64,000 bases of DNA from JACMNW01 sp031406155 (GCA_031406155.1 JANOGW010000092.1:5241-69240); one strand, 5' to 3'; positions 25,353-34,212 are shown, counted from the first letter of the stretch. Notes: a model not told the origin generated them from the letters alone. A program made the numbers and translations.

Positions 25353-25961
25353 TCAGCGATGGTTCCAATCTTCAGGATTGTCGGAATTGCCCGGAGACAG
25401 GCCAAGAACATCGCCATCCGTTGAACAGCCAAGCCCCAGAACCGTGCGGTTCGCATAGGAAAAATAGGCGCAAACCTGATTGATTTCAAGGATTTCGCCA
25501 TCGGACCAGCCTGTCATGCGCAGAGCGGTGGCATCGGCTTCGGTCAGATCCCACGGCGCGCGCGTCAGGGTCCGGGCATAGTGCATGGCTAGGATTTCAC
25601 GCGGGGACAGCGGGCAGGCGGCAAGATCGCCCGCCTCCATCGCTGCGCGCAGTGCAAGGCCGCGGGGTGGGTCGCCCAGCAGCCGCTGCAGGCCCGCAAA
25701 GTGATGCTCTACACAATAGCTGCAGCGGTTCAGGATCGACACCCAGACGCCAAGCGTTTCCAAAAACCACTTCGGCACCGTGTTGGCCGAATGGTGTAGG
25801 GTATATTTGTAAATCGCCATATGCCCCTCCATCGTGTGGGGGCGAAGCGAGTGCATCATCATGATGTTGTCGACGTTATCGCCGGGCCCTTTGACGCGGT
25901 CATAAAGCTGGCGGAGCTTGCCGGTGGATTGGTCGTAAGGGACGGTGTCGATCCAGGGCAT
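25353..25961 (-). CDS. Peroxidase-related (AhpD/carboxymuconolactone decarboxylase-like) protein
   Basis: 202 residues from the ATG giving MPWIDTVPYDQSTGKLRQLYDRVKGP. The AhpD-type CxxC-x3-H motif is in NRCSYCVEHHFAGL (about residue 84), the redox centre of alkylhydroperoxidase D-like proteins. MMMHSLRPHTMEGHMAIYKYTLH upstream is typical of the uncharacterised peroxidase-related branch. ILEINQVCAYFSYANRTVLGLG near the C-terminus is also conserved. It is probably cytosolic, reducing peroxides or acting as a disulfide reductase. It is divergent in theme but same-strand with the neighbouring redox genes (CDGSH, DCC). Confidence 0.85.
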   Translation of the reverse strand: MPWIDTVPYDQSTGKLRQLYDRVKGPGDNVDNIMMMHSLRPHTMEGHMAIYKYTLHHSANTVPKWFLETLGVWVSILNRCSYCVEHHFAGLQRLLGDPPRGLALRAAMEAGDLAACPLSPREILAMHYARTLTRAPWDLTEADATALRMTGWSDGEILEINQVCAYFSYANRTVLGLGCSTDGDVLGLSPGNSDNPEDWNHR

Positions 25962-26011
25962 TGGGCGAGGTCCTTTAGGAGATATTACGAAAAATCGGTA
26001 GGTAAGCATTA

Positions 26012-26725
26012 TCAATGGGAGTATCTAAGTTTGCTATCCAACGCGGCTATGACGTCAGGGCTTTTGTTCACTTCTTGCAAGGCACGGCGCAACATCTTGG
26101 CGCTGCGAGGAGGTAGATAAGACAGTGCGGCGTCGGCTGAAATTTCGCGGATAGCCAAGAACAGAGCAAGCGCATGCGCCCTCGTCGGTTGGCGCAGGTA
26201 TCCTTGCCAGCCCTGAACTTCTGCGCCAGCCATTTGAAAGATACCAAAACCGGTCGTGATGCAGTGCAAGTCAGTCGACAGTTCTTCCGCCTCGATTCCA
26301 CCTGGAGGACGATCCTCAAAGCGATGCAGCACATGATGCATAACCTCGTGCGCCAGCATCCCGATGAACGCTATCGGACTCGCGATTAGATCGGCATTGT
26401 AGCGAATCAGAGCGTGATTGCCATCGCTTTGCCACGTGCCTGAAGTCTCTGAGGTGGCGTTGTAACTATGCCTATACTCGGCGGCCATCTGGTCGATTGG
26501 TAAGACACTGATCTGCGCATCTTGAATAGACAGAAGCGTTTTGATGTTCTCGACCAACGCCATGACAACCTCCGGTGATCGACCTGAAGGCGCACTGAAA
26601 AACGCTTTTGTCGGTGCAATGAGCGGCGTTTCGTGTGTCAAAATGCCCTTGTCGATGGCCCAATTAAAGCTTTCAACCAACCAATCGGAGACACCCTCGG
26701 AAACGTCGTATTTTCTAAAAAACAT
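26012..26725 (-). CDS. Putative zinc-metalloprotease-like protein, AT-richer than its neighbours
   Basis: 237 residues from the ATG with AAGG 8 bases upstream. A zincin-like HEVMHH motif (H126, E127, H130) lies in GMLAHEVMHHVLHRFED, and EAEELSTDLHCI about 22 residues later could supply the third ligand, as in minimal gluzincins. The N-terminal part (FFRKYDVSEGVSDWLVESFNWAIDKG) and the rest do not match a family I know. There is no signal peptide, so it acts inside the cell. Base composition is lower in GC than rimO next to it, suggesting transfer. It follows rimO by 30 bases on the same strand. Confidence 0.6.
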   Translation of the reverse strand: MFFRKYDVSEGVSDWLVESFNWAIDKGILTHETPLIAPTKAFFSAPSGRSPEVVMALVENIKTLLSIQDAQISVLPIDQMAAEYRHSYNATSETSGTWQSDGNHALIRYNADLIASPIAFIGMLAHEVMHHVLHRFEDRPPGGIEAEELSTDLHCITTGFGIFQMAGAEVQGWQGYLRQPTRAHALALFLAIREISADAALSYLPPRSAKMLRRALQEVNKSPDVIAALDSKLRYSH

Positions 26726-26755
26726 CTGTAGGCCTTGGCTCAATAGAACGCAGGC

Positions 26756-28141
26756 TCACGCTACCCGCCCCCAGAGGTCGTACTCTCCGGCTTCCTCTAC
26801 CGTCACGGAAATGATGTCCCCCGGCTGCAGTTCCTCAAAACCTTCGTCGATGAACAGGTTGCCGTCAATTTCCGGCGCGTCAGCTTTGGTGCGGCAGGTG
26901 GCACCTTCGGCATCCACCTCATCCACAATCACCTCTAGCACTTTACCAACTTTTCCAGCCAGTTTTGCCTCGGATATGGCTTGCGCCTTTTCCATAAAGC
27001 GATCCCAACGCTCTTGCTTCACTTCTGGGGCCACATGGTCCGGTAGGGCATTGCTGCGCGCGCCGGCGACATTTTCGTATTGGAAGCAACCGACGCGGTC
27101 CAGTTGCGCTTCATCCATCCAATCTAGCAGGGTCTGGAATTCCGCCTCTGTCTCGCCGGGGTAGCCGACGATGAAGGTCGAGCGCAGGGTGATATCGGGG
27201 CAGACAGAGCGCCAGTTTGCGATCTCATCCAGCGTGCGGGCGGCGGCGGCGGGGCGGGCCATGCGGCGTAAGACCCCAGGGTCGGCGTGTTGGAACGGGA
27301 TGTCGAGATAGGGCAGGATCAGCCCATCCGCCATCAGCGGGATCAGGTTTCTGACATGCGGGTAGGGGTAGACGTAGTGCAGGCGGACCCAGGCGCCGAG
27401 CGACCCCAGATCGCGGGCAAGATCGGTGATATGGGCGCGGTGATTTCGTTCGGTGGCGTGTTTGATATCGACGCCGTAGGCCGAAGTGTCCTGCGAAATC
27501 ACCAGCAGTTCTTTCACGCCCGCCGCCACCAACCGCTCTGCCTCCCGCAGCACAGCATGGGCGGGGCGGGACTGCAGACGCCCGCGCATGTCGGGGATGA
27601 TGCAGAATTTGCAGGTGTGATTGCAGCCCTCGGCGATTTTCAGATAGCTGTAATGGCGCGGGGTCAGCGTCACGGCACTGGCCGGCAGCAGGTCGATGAA
27701 GGGGTCGGGCCTTGCAGGTACGGCTTTGTGGACAGCGTCCAGCACCGCCTCGTATTGATGCGGGCCGGTCACCGCCAGAACGCGTGGATGCGCACCGGTG
27801 ATGTAGGCAGGTTCCGCACCCAGACAGCCCGTTACGATGACGCGGCCGTTGGCGGCGAGGGCTTCACCGATGGCTTCCAGCGATTCTGCCTTGGCGCTGT
27901 CAAGAAAGCCGCAGGTGTTGACGATTACGGCGTCGGCACCTGCATAATCGGGCGAGATTGCGTAGCCCTCGGCGCGCAGGCGGGTGAGAATGCGTTCTGA
28001 ATCGACCAATGCCTTCGGGCAGCCGAGGGAAACCATGCCGATGGTGGGCTGGCCGGGGCGGGCGGATTGCGGGCGGTTGAGGTCCCCGAAGGCGGGCTTC
28101 GGGGCGAGGTCGGGGCGCAGGTTTGGCGGATTCTCGGTCAT
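26756..28141 (-). CDS. rimO: Ribosomal protein S12 methylthiotransferase
   Basis: This 461-residue radical SAM enzyme adds a methylthio group to the conserved aspartate of ribosomal protein S12. The N-terminal auxiliary-cluster cysteines are C41 (SLGCPKALVDSE), C77 (VNTCGFLDSAKAES) and C106 (VTGCLGAE). The radical-SAM triad is C173, C177 and C180 in EGCNHTCKFCIIPDMRGRLQSR. A TRAM domain fills the last 70 residues (VDEVDAEGATCRTKADAPEIDG...PGDIISVTV). SLGCPKALVDSE and the final YDLWGRV distinguish RimO from MiaB. The N-terminus carries about 30 extra, Pro-rich residues ahead of the domain. Confidence 0.96.
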   Translation of the reverse strand: MTENPPNLRPDLAPKPAFGDLNRPQSARPGQPTIGMVSLGCPKALVDSERILTRLRAEGYAISPDYAGADAVIVNTCGFLDSAKAESLEAIGEALAANGRVIVTGCLGAEPAYITGAHPRVLAVTGPHQYEAVLDAVHKAVPARPDPFIDLLPASAVTLTPRHYSYLKIAEGCNHTCKFCIIPDMRGRLQSRPAHAVLREAERLVAAGVKELLVISQDTSAYGVDIKHATERNHRAHITDLARDLGSLGAWVRLHYVYPYPHVRNLIPLMADGLILPYLDIPFQHADPGVLRRMARPAAAARTLDEIANWRSVCPDITLRSTFIVGYPGETEAEFQTLLDWMDEAQLDRVGCFQYENVAGARSNALPDHVAPEVKQERWDRFMEKAQAISEAKLAGKVGKVLEVIVDEVDAEGATCRTKADAPEIDGNLFIDEGFEELQPGDIISVTVEEAGEYDLWGRVA

Positions 28142-28299
28142 GCGCGGGGATATACGCTTGTCGCAGGCTTTGGGGAAGGGGGGCCTCGGGGGGGAGTGTT
28201 TGGGCCAACGGCGGCGCGCAGGGAGCGAGCGGCGAGTATCGGCCGATTGCCCATCCGACGGGTAGCAGGTAGTGATGGCTTGCGGACGCTACATGCCGA

Positions 28300-28808
28300 T
28301 CACCGTCGCAGGCCCATCCTTTGCATCACGCCGTTCTTTTCCACCACCGCATGCCAGATGGCGGCTGCGATGTGCAGGGCGACCAGAGCGATCAGTGCTT
28401 TGGCGACGATGCCATGGCGGCGCGGGCGGTGAGGTCATCGAATGTGGCAGGCAGGGTGCCCGTGCCAAAGAACAAGGTGCCGGGCAGGCCCGCTGCCAGT
28501 GACGTGGCGACGCCCGGTCCCGCCATCGCCAGCACCAGCGCATACAGGCTCTGATGGGCCTGCATCGAGGCCAAGTTGACATGCGGCGGCACGGCTGCGC
28601 GCAGGCGGATCACCAGACGTGCCCGCTTCAGGATCAATGCCGTGCCCCCGATGATCGTATGCCCCGTCCGCGCGCCGATCTTGGCCGGATCGTTGTTCTT
28701 CAGTTCCGACACCAAGGATTCCCCGCCCAGCAGGCCGAGGATAACCAGAACCGCCACCAGCCAATTCAGGACGATCAGGATGCGGCGGTATTTTGTGGGA
28801 ACGGACAT
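28300..28808 (-). pseudogene. Cytochrome b561-type membrane protein, frameshifted
   Basis: The start giving MSVPTKYRRILIVLNWLVAV has AAGG just upstream. The first frame runs through four-helix cytochrome b561 features (ARTGHTIIGG, LVIRLRAAVPPHVN, AHQSLYALVLAMAG, LPGTLFFGTGTLPATFDDL) and stops early with SSPKH. From about 28424 the next frame continues the family C-terminus: IVAKALIALVALHIAAAIWH, then VVEKNGVMQRMGLRR and a stop at 28300. One missing base near GCCGCCATGGC explains it. In addition the first helix has LNWL where the family has LHWL, losing a haem-ligand histidine. So it is probably a decayed gene, though a sequencing error could account for the frameshift alone. Confidence 0.75.
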
Positions 28809-28987
28809 CGCAACCTTTGACACAGGGGTGGCGGTCATTTTGCTGCGCGCATCGGTTTGCGGCAAACAGATTACTGCGATGCGCGCCTTGGGATATCCGC
28901 CGATGACAGCGCGGACATGGAACTGCCGCTTGCCGTAATGCGTTGTCAGGCGCTACACTTAGCGTAAGCAGCCGGAGGGGTATCATC

Positions 28988-30964
28988 ATGCGGTGGATCA
29001 TTCGGGTGGCAATGGCGCTGGTGGTCTTTGCTGCCATCCTTGTGGGCGCGGTGTTCCTGATCCCGGCAGAACGGGTGGCGGGCCTTGCTGCGCGGGAATT
29101 TTCCAAGCTGACCGGGCGAGAACTGGTAATCTCGGGCTCGGTCAGGCCCAGCTTTTATCCGGTTCTGGGGGTCAAGACCGGCCCGATTTCCGTGGCCAAT
29201 GCCGACTGGTCGGACGAGGGGCCGCTGCTGTTCGCGCAGTCGATGGAAATCTCGGTGGACATGGCCTCGCTGTTCTCGGGCGATGTGCGCATCACCGGCT
29301 TGCAGATTGTCGATCCGGTAATCGTGCTGGAACGCAGCAGCGATGGCCTTGCCAACTGGGATTTCCGGGCGATCGCAGAAGGTGGCGGCACGGCAGGGCC
29401 GGGTACCCCCGGTGCCGGAACGCCCTTCACCATCGACCGTGCCGCGATCAGCGGTGGCAGCCTGCGCTACATCGATCACGCCGCAGGAACCGACGTCGCG
29501 CTCGATCAGATCGAGGCCGAGGCGCGGGTGCCTGCCTTCGACGGCGCGGCAGAGGTTTCGGGATCGGCGCGGATGGGCGGGCAGGATCTGGCGATCACTG
29601 CCAGTATTGCCGAGTTCGCGCCGTTTCTGGCGGGCAGGCTGGTGCCGGTGACGATCAGCGCAGAGGCGGGGGCGGCGAATTTGGCCTTTGATGGGCAGGT
29701 CAGCGTCGGGCCGCTGGCCGCCGAGGGTGCGCTGACCGCGGATCTGTCGGATATGGCAGCCCTGTTCAGGCTGGCGGGCGGGGCGGCACCGGGTCTGCCG
29801 GAGGGGCTTGGCGCGCGATCTGTGGCGGTGACGGGCGCGGTTACGCTGACGCCCGAGGGATCAGCGCATTTGCGGGGTGGGGCGATCACGCTGGATGGCA
29901 ACAGCCTGTCGGGGGATCTGGATCTTGTGACGGCGGGCGAACGTCCCAAGCTGTCTGCCAAATTGGTCGCTGGCGACCTGGTCCTGAGTTCCGGGCAAGG
30001 AACAGTCGGCGACGGCCAACGCACAGCGCCTGCGCAGGGATGGTCCACCGATATCATCGACGCATCTGGCTTGGGGGCGATGGATGCGGCGGTGGCGCTA
30101 AGTGCTGCTAGCGTTGATCTTGGGGTCACCCGACTGGGTGCGACCCGGGTGTTGATGACGCTGGACCGGGCTCGTGCCGTGTTTGATCTGCGCGAGGTAG
30201 CGGTTTATGGTGGTGGGGTCTCGGGGCAGTTTGTCGTCAATGGCCGCAAGGGCCTGTCCATGGGTGGCGATCTGCGGTTTGCCGGCATTGCGCTGCAACC
30301 CATGCTGACCACGCTGGCGGGCTTTGACCGACTGACTGGCACCGGCGATGTGGGGCTGAAGTTTCTGGCGGTCGGCAATTCGCAGGCGGCCCTGACGCAG
30401 GGGCTGTCCGGGTCTGGCACAGTGTCGCTGACGAACGGCGAGTTGGGCGGCGTCGACGTACCGGGAATACTGCGCACGCTTGACACTTCTTATGTTGGGG
30501 CGGGGACAAAAACCGTCTACGATGCGGTGACGGGCAGTTTTGTGATTGAGGGCGGTGTGCTGGCGAATGACGATCTGGTGCTGGCGGCACCGGGGTTGAC
30601 CGCTACCGGCAACGGCACCATCGGCATCGGCGCGCGCGATATGAATTATCGGCTGCGGCCGACAGCCGTGGTCAAGGGCGGATCGGCGGACGGGGTATCG
30701 GCGCCTTTGCTGATCAGCGGGCCGTGGTCGAACCTGAAATACCGGCTGGATCTGGAGACACTGGCGCAAGAGCGGCTGGAGGCCGAGGCGGCAAAGCTGG
30801 AAGCCAAGGCCGAGGCGGCGCTGGCCGAAAAGCTGAAGGACGAGTTGGGTGTCGAAGCGCAACCGGGCGAAAATCTGGAAGACGCAGCCCGGCGCAAGCT
30901 GGACGAGGCGATCGAGGATGAGGCAGCGAAGGCGCTGGAGCGGTTGTTGGGGATCGGGGATTGA
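28988..30964 (+). CDS. AsmA family protein
   Basis: 658 residues, starting at the ATG after GGAGGGG. A single N-terminal membrane helix (residues 4-26, IIRVAMALVVFAAILVGAVFLI) anchors a large periplasmic part. The start of that part, ERVAGLAAREFSKLTGRELVISGSVRPSFYPVLGVKTGPISVANADW, is the classic AsmA opening. The C-terminal AsmA_2-like stretch FDRLTGTGDVGLKFLAVGNSQAALTQGLSGSGTVSLTNGEL...GVDVPGIL and SGPWSNLKYRLDLE are also present, followed by an Ala/Glu-rich helical tail. AsmA-like proteins are thought to move phospholipids to the outer membrane. It is a single gene, its end facing the gcrA terminator. Confidence 0.9.
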   Translation: MRWIIRVAMALVVFAAILVGAVFLIPAERVAGLAAREFSKLTGRELVISGSVRPSFYPVLGVKTGPISVANADWSDEGPLLFAQSMEISVDMASLFSGDVRITGLQIVDPVIVLERSSDGLANWDFRAIAEGGGTAGPGTPGAGTPFTIDRAAISGGSLRYIDHAAGTDVALDQIEAEARVPAFDGAAEVSGSARMGGQDLAITASIAEFAPFLAGRLVPVTISAEAGAANLAFDGQVSVGPLAAEGALTADLSDMAALFRLAGGAAPGLPEGLGARSVAVTGAVTLTPEGSAHLRGGAITLDGNSLSGDLDLVTAGERPKLSAKLVAGDLVLSSGQGTVGDGQRTAPAQGWSTDIIDASGLGAMDAAVALSAASVDLGVTRLGATRVLMTLDRARAVFDLREVAVYGGGVSGQFVVNGRKGLSMGGDLRFAGIALQPMLTTLAGFDRLTGTGDVGLKFLAVGNSQAALTQGLSGSGTVSLTNGELGGVDVPGILRTLDTSYVGAGTKTVYDAVTGSFVIEGGVLANDDLVLAAPGLTATGNGTIGIGARDMNYRLRPTAVVKGGSADGVSAPLLISGPWSNLKYRLDLETLAQERLEAEAAKLEAKAEAALAEKLKDELGVEAQPGENLEDAARRKLDEAIEDEAAKALERLLGIGD

Positions 30965-30971
30965 GGCGATG

Positions 30972-30995
30972 AAAAAAGGGCAGCGCGTGCTGCCC
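30972..30995 (-). terminator. Intrinsic terminator of gcrA
   Basis: On the minus strand GGGCAGC pairs with GCTGCCC over a four-base loop and is followed by six T, 38 bases after the gcrA stop codon. It lies just beyond the end of the plus-strand AsmA gene. Confidence 0.85.
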
Positions 30996-31032
30996 CAGAT
31001 TTCGTCAAAGTGCCAGATTTTGGCGCGCCCGT

Positions 31033-31626
31033 TCAGCGCCGCCTGTCGCGGCGCGCCGACATCGGCTGAAACGCCACGCCGACATGCGCCTCGCAGTAAG
31101 GTTTGCCCGGCAGCGACTGAAGGCCGCAGAACCAGAAATCCTCGGTTGCGGGATCGCCGATCGGCCATTTGCAGGTGCGTTCGGTCAATTCCATCAGCGT
31201 CAGTTTCCGCGCAAGCTTTTCCACCTCACGCACCGAGGCCAGTACTTCGGGGCTGATTTCATTGGCCGAAGGCTGCGGCGGCAACGGTTGGCCCGCGGGG
31301 ATAATGGCTTTGCGCAATGGAATTGGTGTAACCGTCGCACCGCTGCTGGCTGGGACCGCACGCTCAGGCACCGGGCGCGCTGCGGGTTCGGCGTGGCGCG
31401 GTGTCTCGGGTGCGCGCGGTGCTGTGTCAGACTTGGCTGGGGGCGCTACGTCTTCGCCGTCAGCCGCTCCGCCGTTGCCAACGCGGTTCGAAAGGCCAAG
31501 CCTGTGCACTTTGCCAATCACGGCATTGCGGGTGACACCGCCCAATTCCTTGGCGATCTGGCTGGCACTCTGGCCTTCGGCCCACATCTTTTTGAGCGTC
31601 TCAACGCGCTCATCGGTCCAGGACAT
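31033..31626 (-). CDS. gcrA: GcrA cell-cycle regulator
   Basis: 197 residues from the ATG giving MSWTDERVETLKKMWAEGQSASQIAKELGGVTRNAVIGKVHRLGL, the conserved GcrA N-terminal helix-turn-helix (residues 1-45). A Pro/Ala-rich linker (50-130) follows. The C-terminal sigma-interaction domain is recognised from LTLMELTERTCKWPIGDPATEDFWFCGLQSLPGKPYCEAHVGVAFQP. In alphaproteobacteria GcrA binds RNA polymerase with sigma-70 and activates promoters carrying CcrM-methylated GANTC sites, controlling division and DNA replication genes. It is a single gene with its own intrinsic terminator. Its presence supports the taxonomic placement. Confidence 0.95.
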   Translation of the reverse strand: MSWTDERVETLKKMWAEGQSASQIAKELGGVTRNAVIGKVHRLGLSNRVGNGGAADGEDVAPPAKSDTAPRAPETPRHAEPAARPVPERAVPASSGATVTPIPLRKAIIPAGQPLPPQPSANEISPEVLASVREVEKLARKLTLMELTERTCKWPIGDPATEDFWFCGLQSLPGKPYCEAHVGVAFQPMSARRDRRR

Positions 31627-31734
31627 GCGAAACTCCGGTCTGGCGGGCGGCCTGAAGGGCTGCCTTTGGCGCATTCTATCCGCGTGGGGGGGGCAGATAC
31701 AAGTGCGATGCCCGAAGATCAAGGCATTGCGGGG

Positions 31735-31872
31735 CTATTCGCGCAAAGGAAGCCCGGTTTCGGTGCCCAGCAGCGAAGGCCGCGCGGCAATTGCCTGCCA
31801 CCAGCGTGCGGGATCAGGGAAGTTGGGCAGCGTCAAGGTGGCTTCCGGGGCGGTGACAAACGCGGATATCAT
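31735..31872 (-). pseudogene. Possible C-terminal remnant of a glutathione S-transferase
   Basis: A 45-codon minus-strand reading contains ATLTLPNFPDPARWWQAIAARPSL, which resembles the last helices of glutathione S-transferases (LPxFPxxxRWxxxIxARPS). It lacks the thioredoxin-like N-terminal domain that binds glutathione, and no upstream sequence restores one. It is most likely a leftover of a deleted gene. The similarity is short, so this is tentative. Confidence 0.4.
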
Positions 31873-32417
31873 CGGTCGAAAGGATTAGTTAGCTGCTTCG
31901 AGCCCGGAGCAGTCAGGCCGCGCTTCCAGCGGCTGAGCCCGCACTCCGCTCGAAACAGGCCGCGACCCTGCCCGGGCAGCGTATGCCCGCCCCCCGGGCA
32001 GGCGCTTTGGCGACGCCAGCGTGACGATTCAGGTCGCCCGGATCTGCCACCATAAAGCAATGACCACATATTGCGGCACGCCTTCCCGCGGGCATGCGCC
32101 GCCCTGTGTTGCGGCGAGCGGTTGAATCCGCCCCGCAAAGCAGACATAAGGTGATGCGGATGAGTGGGTTCCGCACCCAACCGCACCCCGCAAGTTTACG
32201 CCCAACCGGCAATTGGGCAAAACCTGTTTGCAAACCATGCGCCATCTGCTACGCCAACCAAATGATCTCCTGGACCCGTCAGTTTTCGCGCGCCCGACGT
32301 CGACGCTAACCGCGTCTGACTGCTGATCCCTGCGCATTTGCGCAAAATAGCCCCCTCGCTTCGTTGACATGCCTTGCTGCCTTTGGCACGTCTTGGCTTT
32401 GCATAAGGATTTCTCGC
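31873..32417. other. Gene-free stretch before argD
   Basis: About 545 bases without a convincing gene on either strand. Short open frames exist but have no ribosome site or family likeness. A GC-rich inverted segment (CCCGGGCAG... around 31965-32000) could form a hairpin. A TTGACA box at 32364 lies 54 bases before the argD start and could be a -35 element, though no good -10 follows at the usual spacing. Together with the GST fragment this looks like a decayed region. Confidence 0.5.
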
Positions 32418-33599
32418 ATGATCTCGTCTGTATTGCCGACCTATAACCGCACCTCGATGGCTTTCGTGTCGGGTGCCGGATCATGGCTTACGGCAGAAGA
32501 CGGCAGCCGGTATCTTGATCTGGGTGCCGGCATTGCGGTCAATGCGCTGGGCCATGCGCACCCTGCGTTGGTGAAAGTGCTGACCGAACAGGCGGGCAAG
32601 CTGTGGCATGTATCGAACCTTTACCGGATACCGGAGCAGGAACGGCTGGCGAATTTGCTGGTGGAAAAGACATTCGCGCAGACCGTGTTCTTCACCAATT
32701 CCGGCACCGAGGCGTGTGAACTGGCGATCAAGATGGCGCGGAAATACTGGTACGCGCATGGTCGGCCAGAGCGGACCGAGATCATCACCTTCGAGGGCGC
32801 GTTTCATGGCCGATCGACCGGCGCGATTGCGGCGTCCGGGGCGGAAAAGATGGTCAACGGGTTCGGGCCGCTGATGCCGGGGTTCCGCAGCCTGCCATGG
32901 GGCGATCATGACGCGCTGCGCGCTGCGATCACCGATCAGACCTGTGCGGTGCTGGTAGAACCGGTGCAGGGCGAGGGCGGCATCCGCGCCATGCCGGATG
33001 CCTGCCTGAACGGCCTGCGCGATCTGTGCGATGAGACGGGCACGCTGATGATATTGGACGAGGTGCAATGTGGCATGGGTCGCACGGGCCGGCTGTTCGC
33101 GCATGAATGGGCGGGGGTGGAGCCCGATATCATGATGGTCGCCAAGGGCATTGGCGGCGGCTTTCCGTTGGGGGCCGTGCTGGCGACCGAAGCTGCTGCG
33201 GTTGGCATGGTGGCCGGCACGCATGGATCAACCTATGGCGGCAATCCCCTAGCCTGTGCTGTGGGCGCGGCGGTGGTTGAAATGATCAGCGACAATGCGT
33301 TTCTGGCCGAAGTGGCCCGCAAGGGCGCGCTGTTCCGGCAGGGGCTGGAGGGGCTGGTGGCCTCGCATCCGACAGTGTTTGAGGCCGTGCGCGGGCAGGG
33401 GCTGATCCTTGGCCTCAAGTGCAGAGCGTTGAACACTGATGTGGTGAAGGCGGGCTATGCCCAGCATCTGCTGACCGTCGCCGCCGCAGACAATGTGGTG
33501 CGCCTGTTGCCCGCGTTGAACATCCCCGATGCCGATATTGCCGAGGCGCTGGCGCGGCTTGATCGGGCGGCAAGCGGTTTGGCCAGACATGCTGCCTGA
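32418..33599 (+). CDS. argD: Acetylornithine aminotransferase
   Basis: This 393-residue class III PLP aminotransferase converts N-acetylglutamate semialdehyde to N-acetylornithine in arginine synthesis. The ATG giving MISSVLPTYNRTSMAFVSGAG has AAGGA 9 bases upstream. Visible parts are FFTNSGTEACELAIKMARKYWY, TFEGAFHGRSTGAIAASG, MILDEVQCGMGRTGRLFAHEW, and the PLP lysine in MMVAKGIGGGFPLGAVLAT, then HGSTYGGNPLACAVG. It is the first gene of an arginine unit argD-acetyltransferase-argF; the acetyltransferase start lies inside the end of argD. Confidence 0.95.
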   Translation: MISSVLPTYNRTSMAFVSGAGSWLTAEDGSRYLDLGAGIAVNALGHAHPALVKVLTEQAGKLWHVSNLYRIPEQERLANLLVEKTFAQTVFFTNSGTEACELAIKMARKYWYAHGRPERTEIITFEGAFHGRSTGAIAASGAEKMVNGFGPLMPGFRSLPWGDHDALRAAITDQTCAVLVEPVQGEGGIRAMPDACLNGLRDLCDETGTLMILDEVQCGMGRTGRLFAHEWAGVEPDIMMVAKGIGGGFPLGAVLATEAAAVGMVAGTHGSTYGGNPLACAVGAAVVEMISDNAFLAEVARKGALFRQGLEGLVASHPTVFEAVRGQGLILGLKCRALNTDVVKAGYAQHLLTVAAADNVVRLLPALNIPDADIAEALARLDRAASGLARHAA

Positions 33600-34155
33600 C
33601 ACCTACGCGTTGCGCCCCTTTGACGCTGACGATCTGCCGATGATGGCCGGTTGGCTTGACCAACCGCACCTGCCGCAATGGTGGGGCGATCCGGCAGAGG
33701 AATTGGCGTTAGTGACCGAAGAGCTGGATAATCCGCTGATGGACCAGCAGATCGGTCTGCTGGGGACCCGAGCCTTTGCCTATCTGCAATCCTATCCGTG
33801 CCATGAATGGCCGGGTGGTGCGCCGCAGTTCGAAGACAGACCGCAGGGCAGCCATTCGGTGGACATGTGCGTTGGCCCGCCCGATATGCTGGGCCAAGGC
33901 CAAGGCCAAGGCCAAGGCCAAGGCCAAGGCCAAGGCCAAGGCCAAGGCCACGGTGCGGCCATCCTGCGGCTCTATGCAAAAACGCTGCTGGCACGTGGGG
34001 CGACGGATGTGGTGATCGATCCAGATCCGGGTAACGAACGCGCTGTCCGCTGCTACCGACGAGCGGGCTTTCGCGATGTCGCCATCCGCCCCTGCGAAGA
34101 TGGCGATCCGGTACTGGTGATGGAGTTCCACCCTGAATCTGCTTTTTCTTTGTAA
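33589..34155 (+). CDS. AAC(6')-like GNAT acetyltransferase with repeat-expanded acetyl-CoA loop
   Basis: This 188-residue protein resembles aminoglycoside 6'-N-acetyltransferases of the AAC(6')-Ib type. It has YALRPFDADDLPMMAGWLDQPHLPQWWGDP at the N-terminus, SHSVDMCVGPPDMLGQG... where the relatives have GIDQLLANASQLGKGLG, and VVIDPDPGNERAVRCYRRAGFRDV near the C-terminus. The acetyl-CoA pyrophosphate loop, normally LGxGxG(T/A), is stretched here by nine Gly-Gln pairs plus Gly-His (residues 102-121), encoded by a GGCCAA hexamer array. Because the unit is 6 bases, changes in copy number keep the frame but alter loop length. Antibiotic acetylation is not implied; such chromosomal homologues often have other or unknown amine substrates. 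It overlaps the argD end and precedes argF. Confidence 0.83.
   Translation: MLPDTYALRPFDADDLPMMAGWLDQPHLPQWWGDPAEELALVTEELDNPLMDQQIGLLGTRAFAYLQSYPCHEWPGGAPQFEDRPQGSHSVDMCVGPPDMLGQGQGQGQGQGQGQGQGQGHGAAILRLYAKTLLARGATDVVIDPDPGNERAVRCYRRAGFRDVAIRPCEDGDPVLVMEFHPESAFSL
33892..33951 (+). repeat. GGCCAA hexanucleotide tandem repeat, 9 perfect units plus one variant
   Basis: Nine perfect GGCCAA units run from 33892 to 33945, followed by GGCCAC. They encode (Gly-Gln)9-Gly-His inside the acetyl-CoA binding loop of the acetyltransferase. Perfect arrays of this kind usually change copy number by replication slippage; six-base steps add or remove two residues without frameshift. Confidence 0.97.
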
Positions 34156-34212
34156 AAATACTCTCGGGGTCCGGGGCAGACAGCCCCGGCGACCCGCCAG
34201 AAAGACGAACCT

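Noticed and set aside
33892..33951. Possible CRISPR-like array
   Set aside because: The repeat is 6 bases with no spacers; it is a simple tandem repeat inside a coding region.
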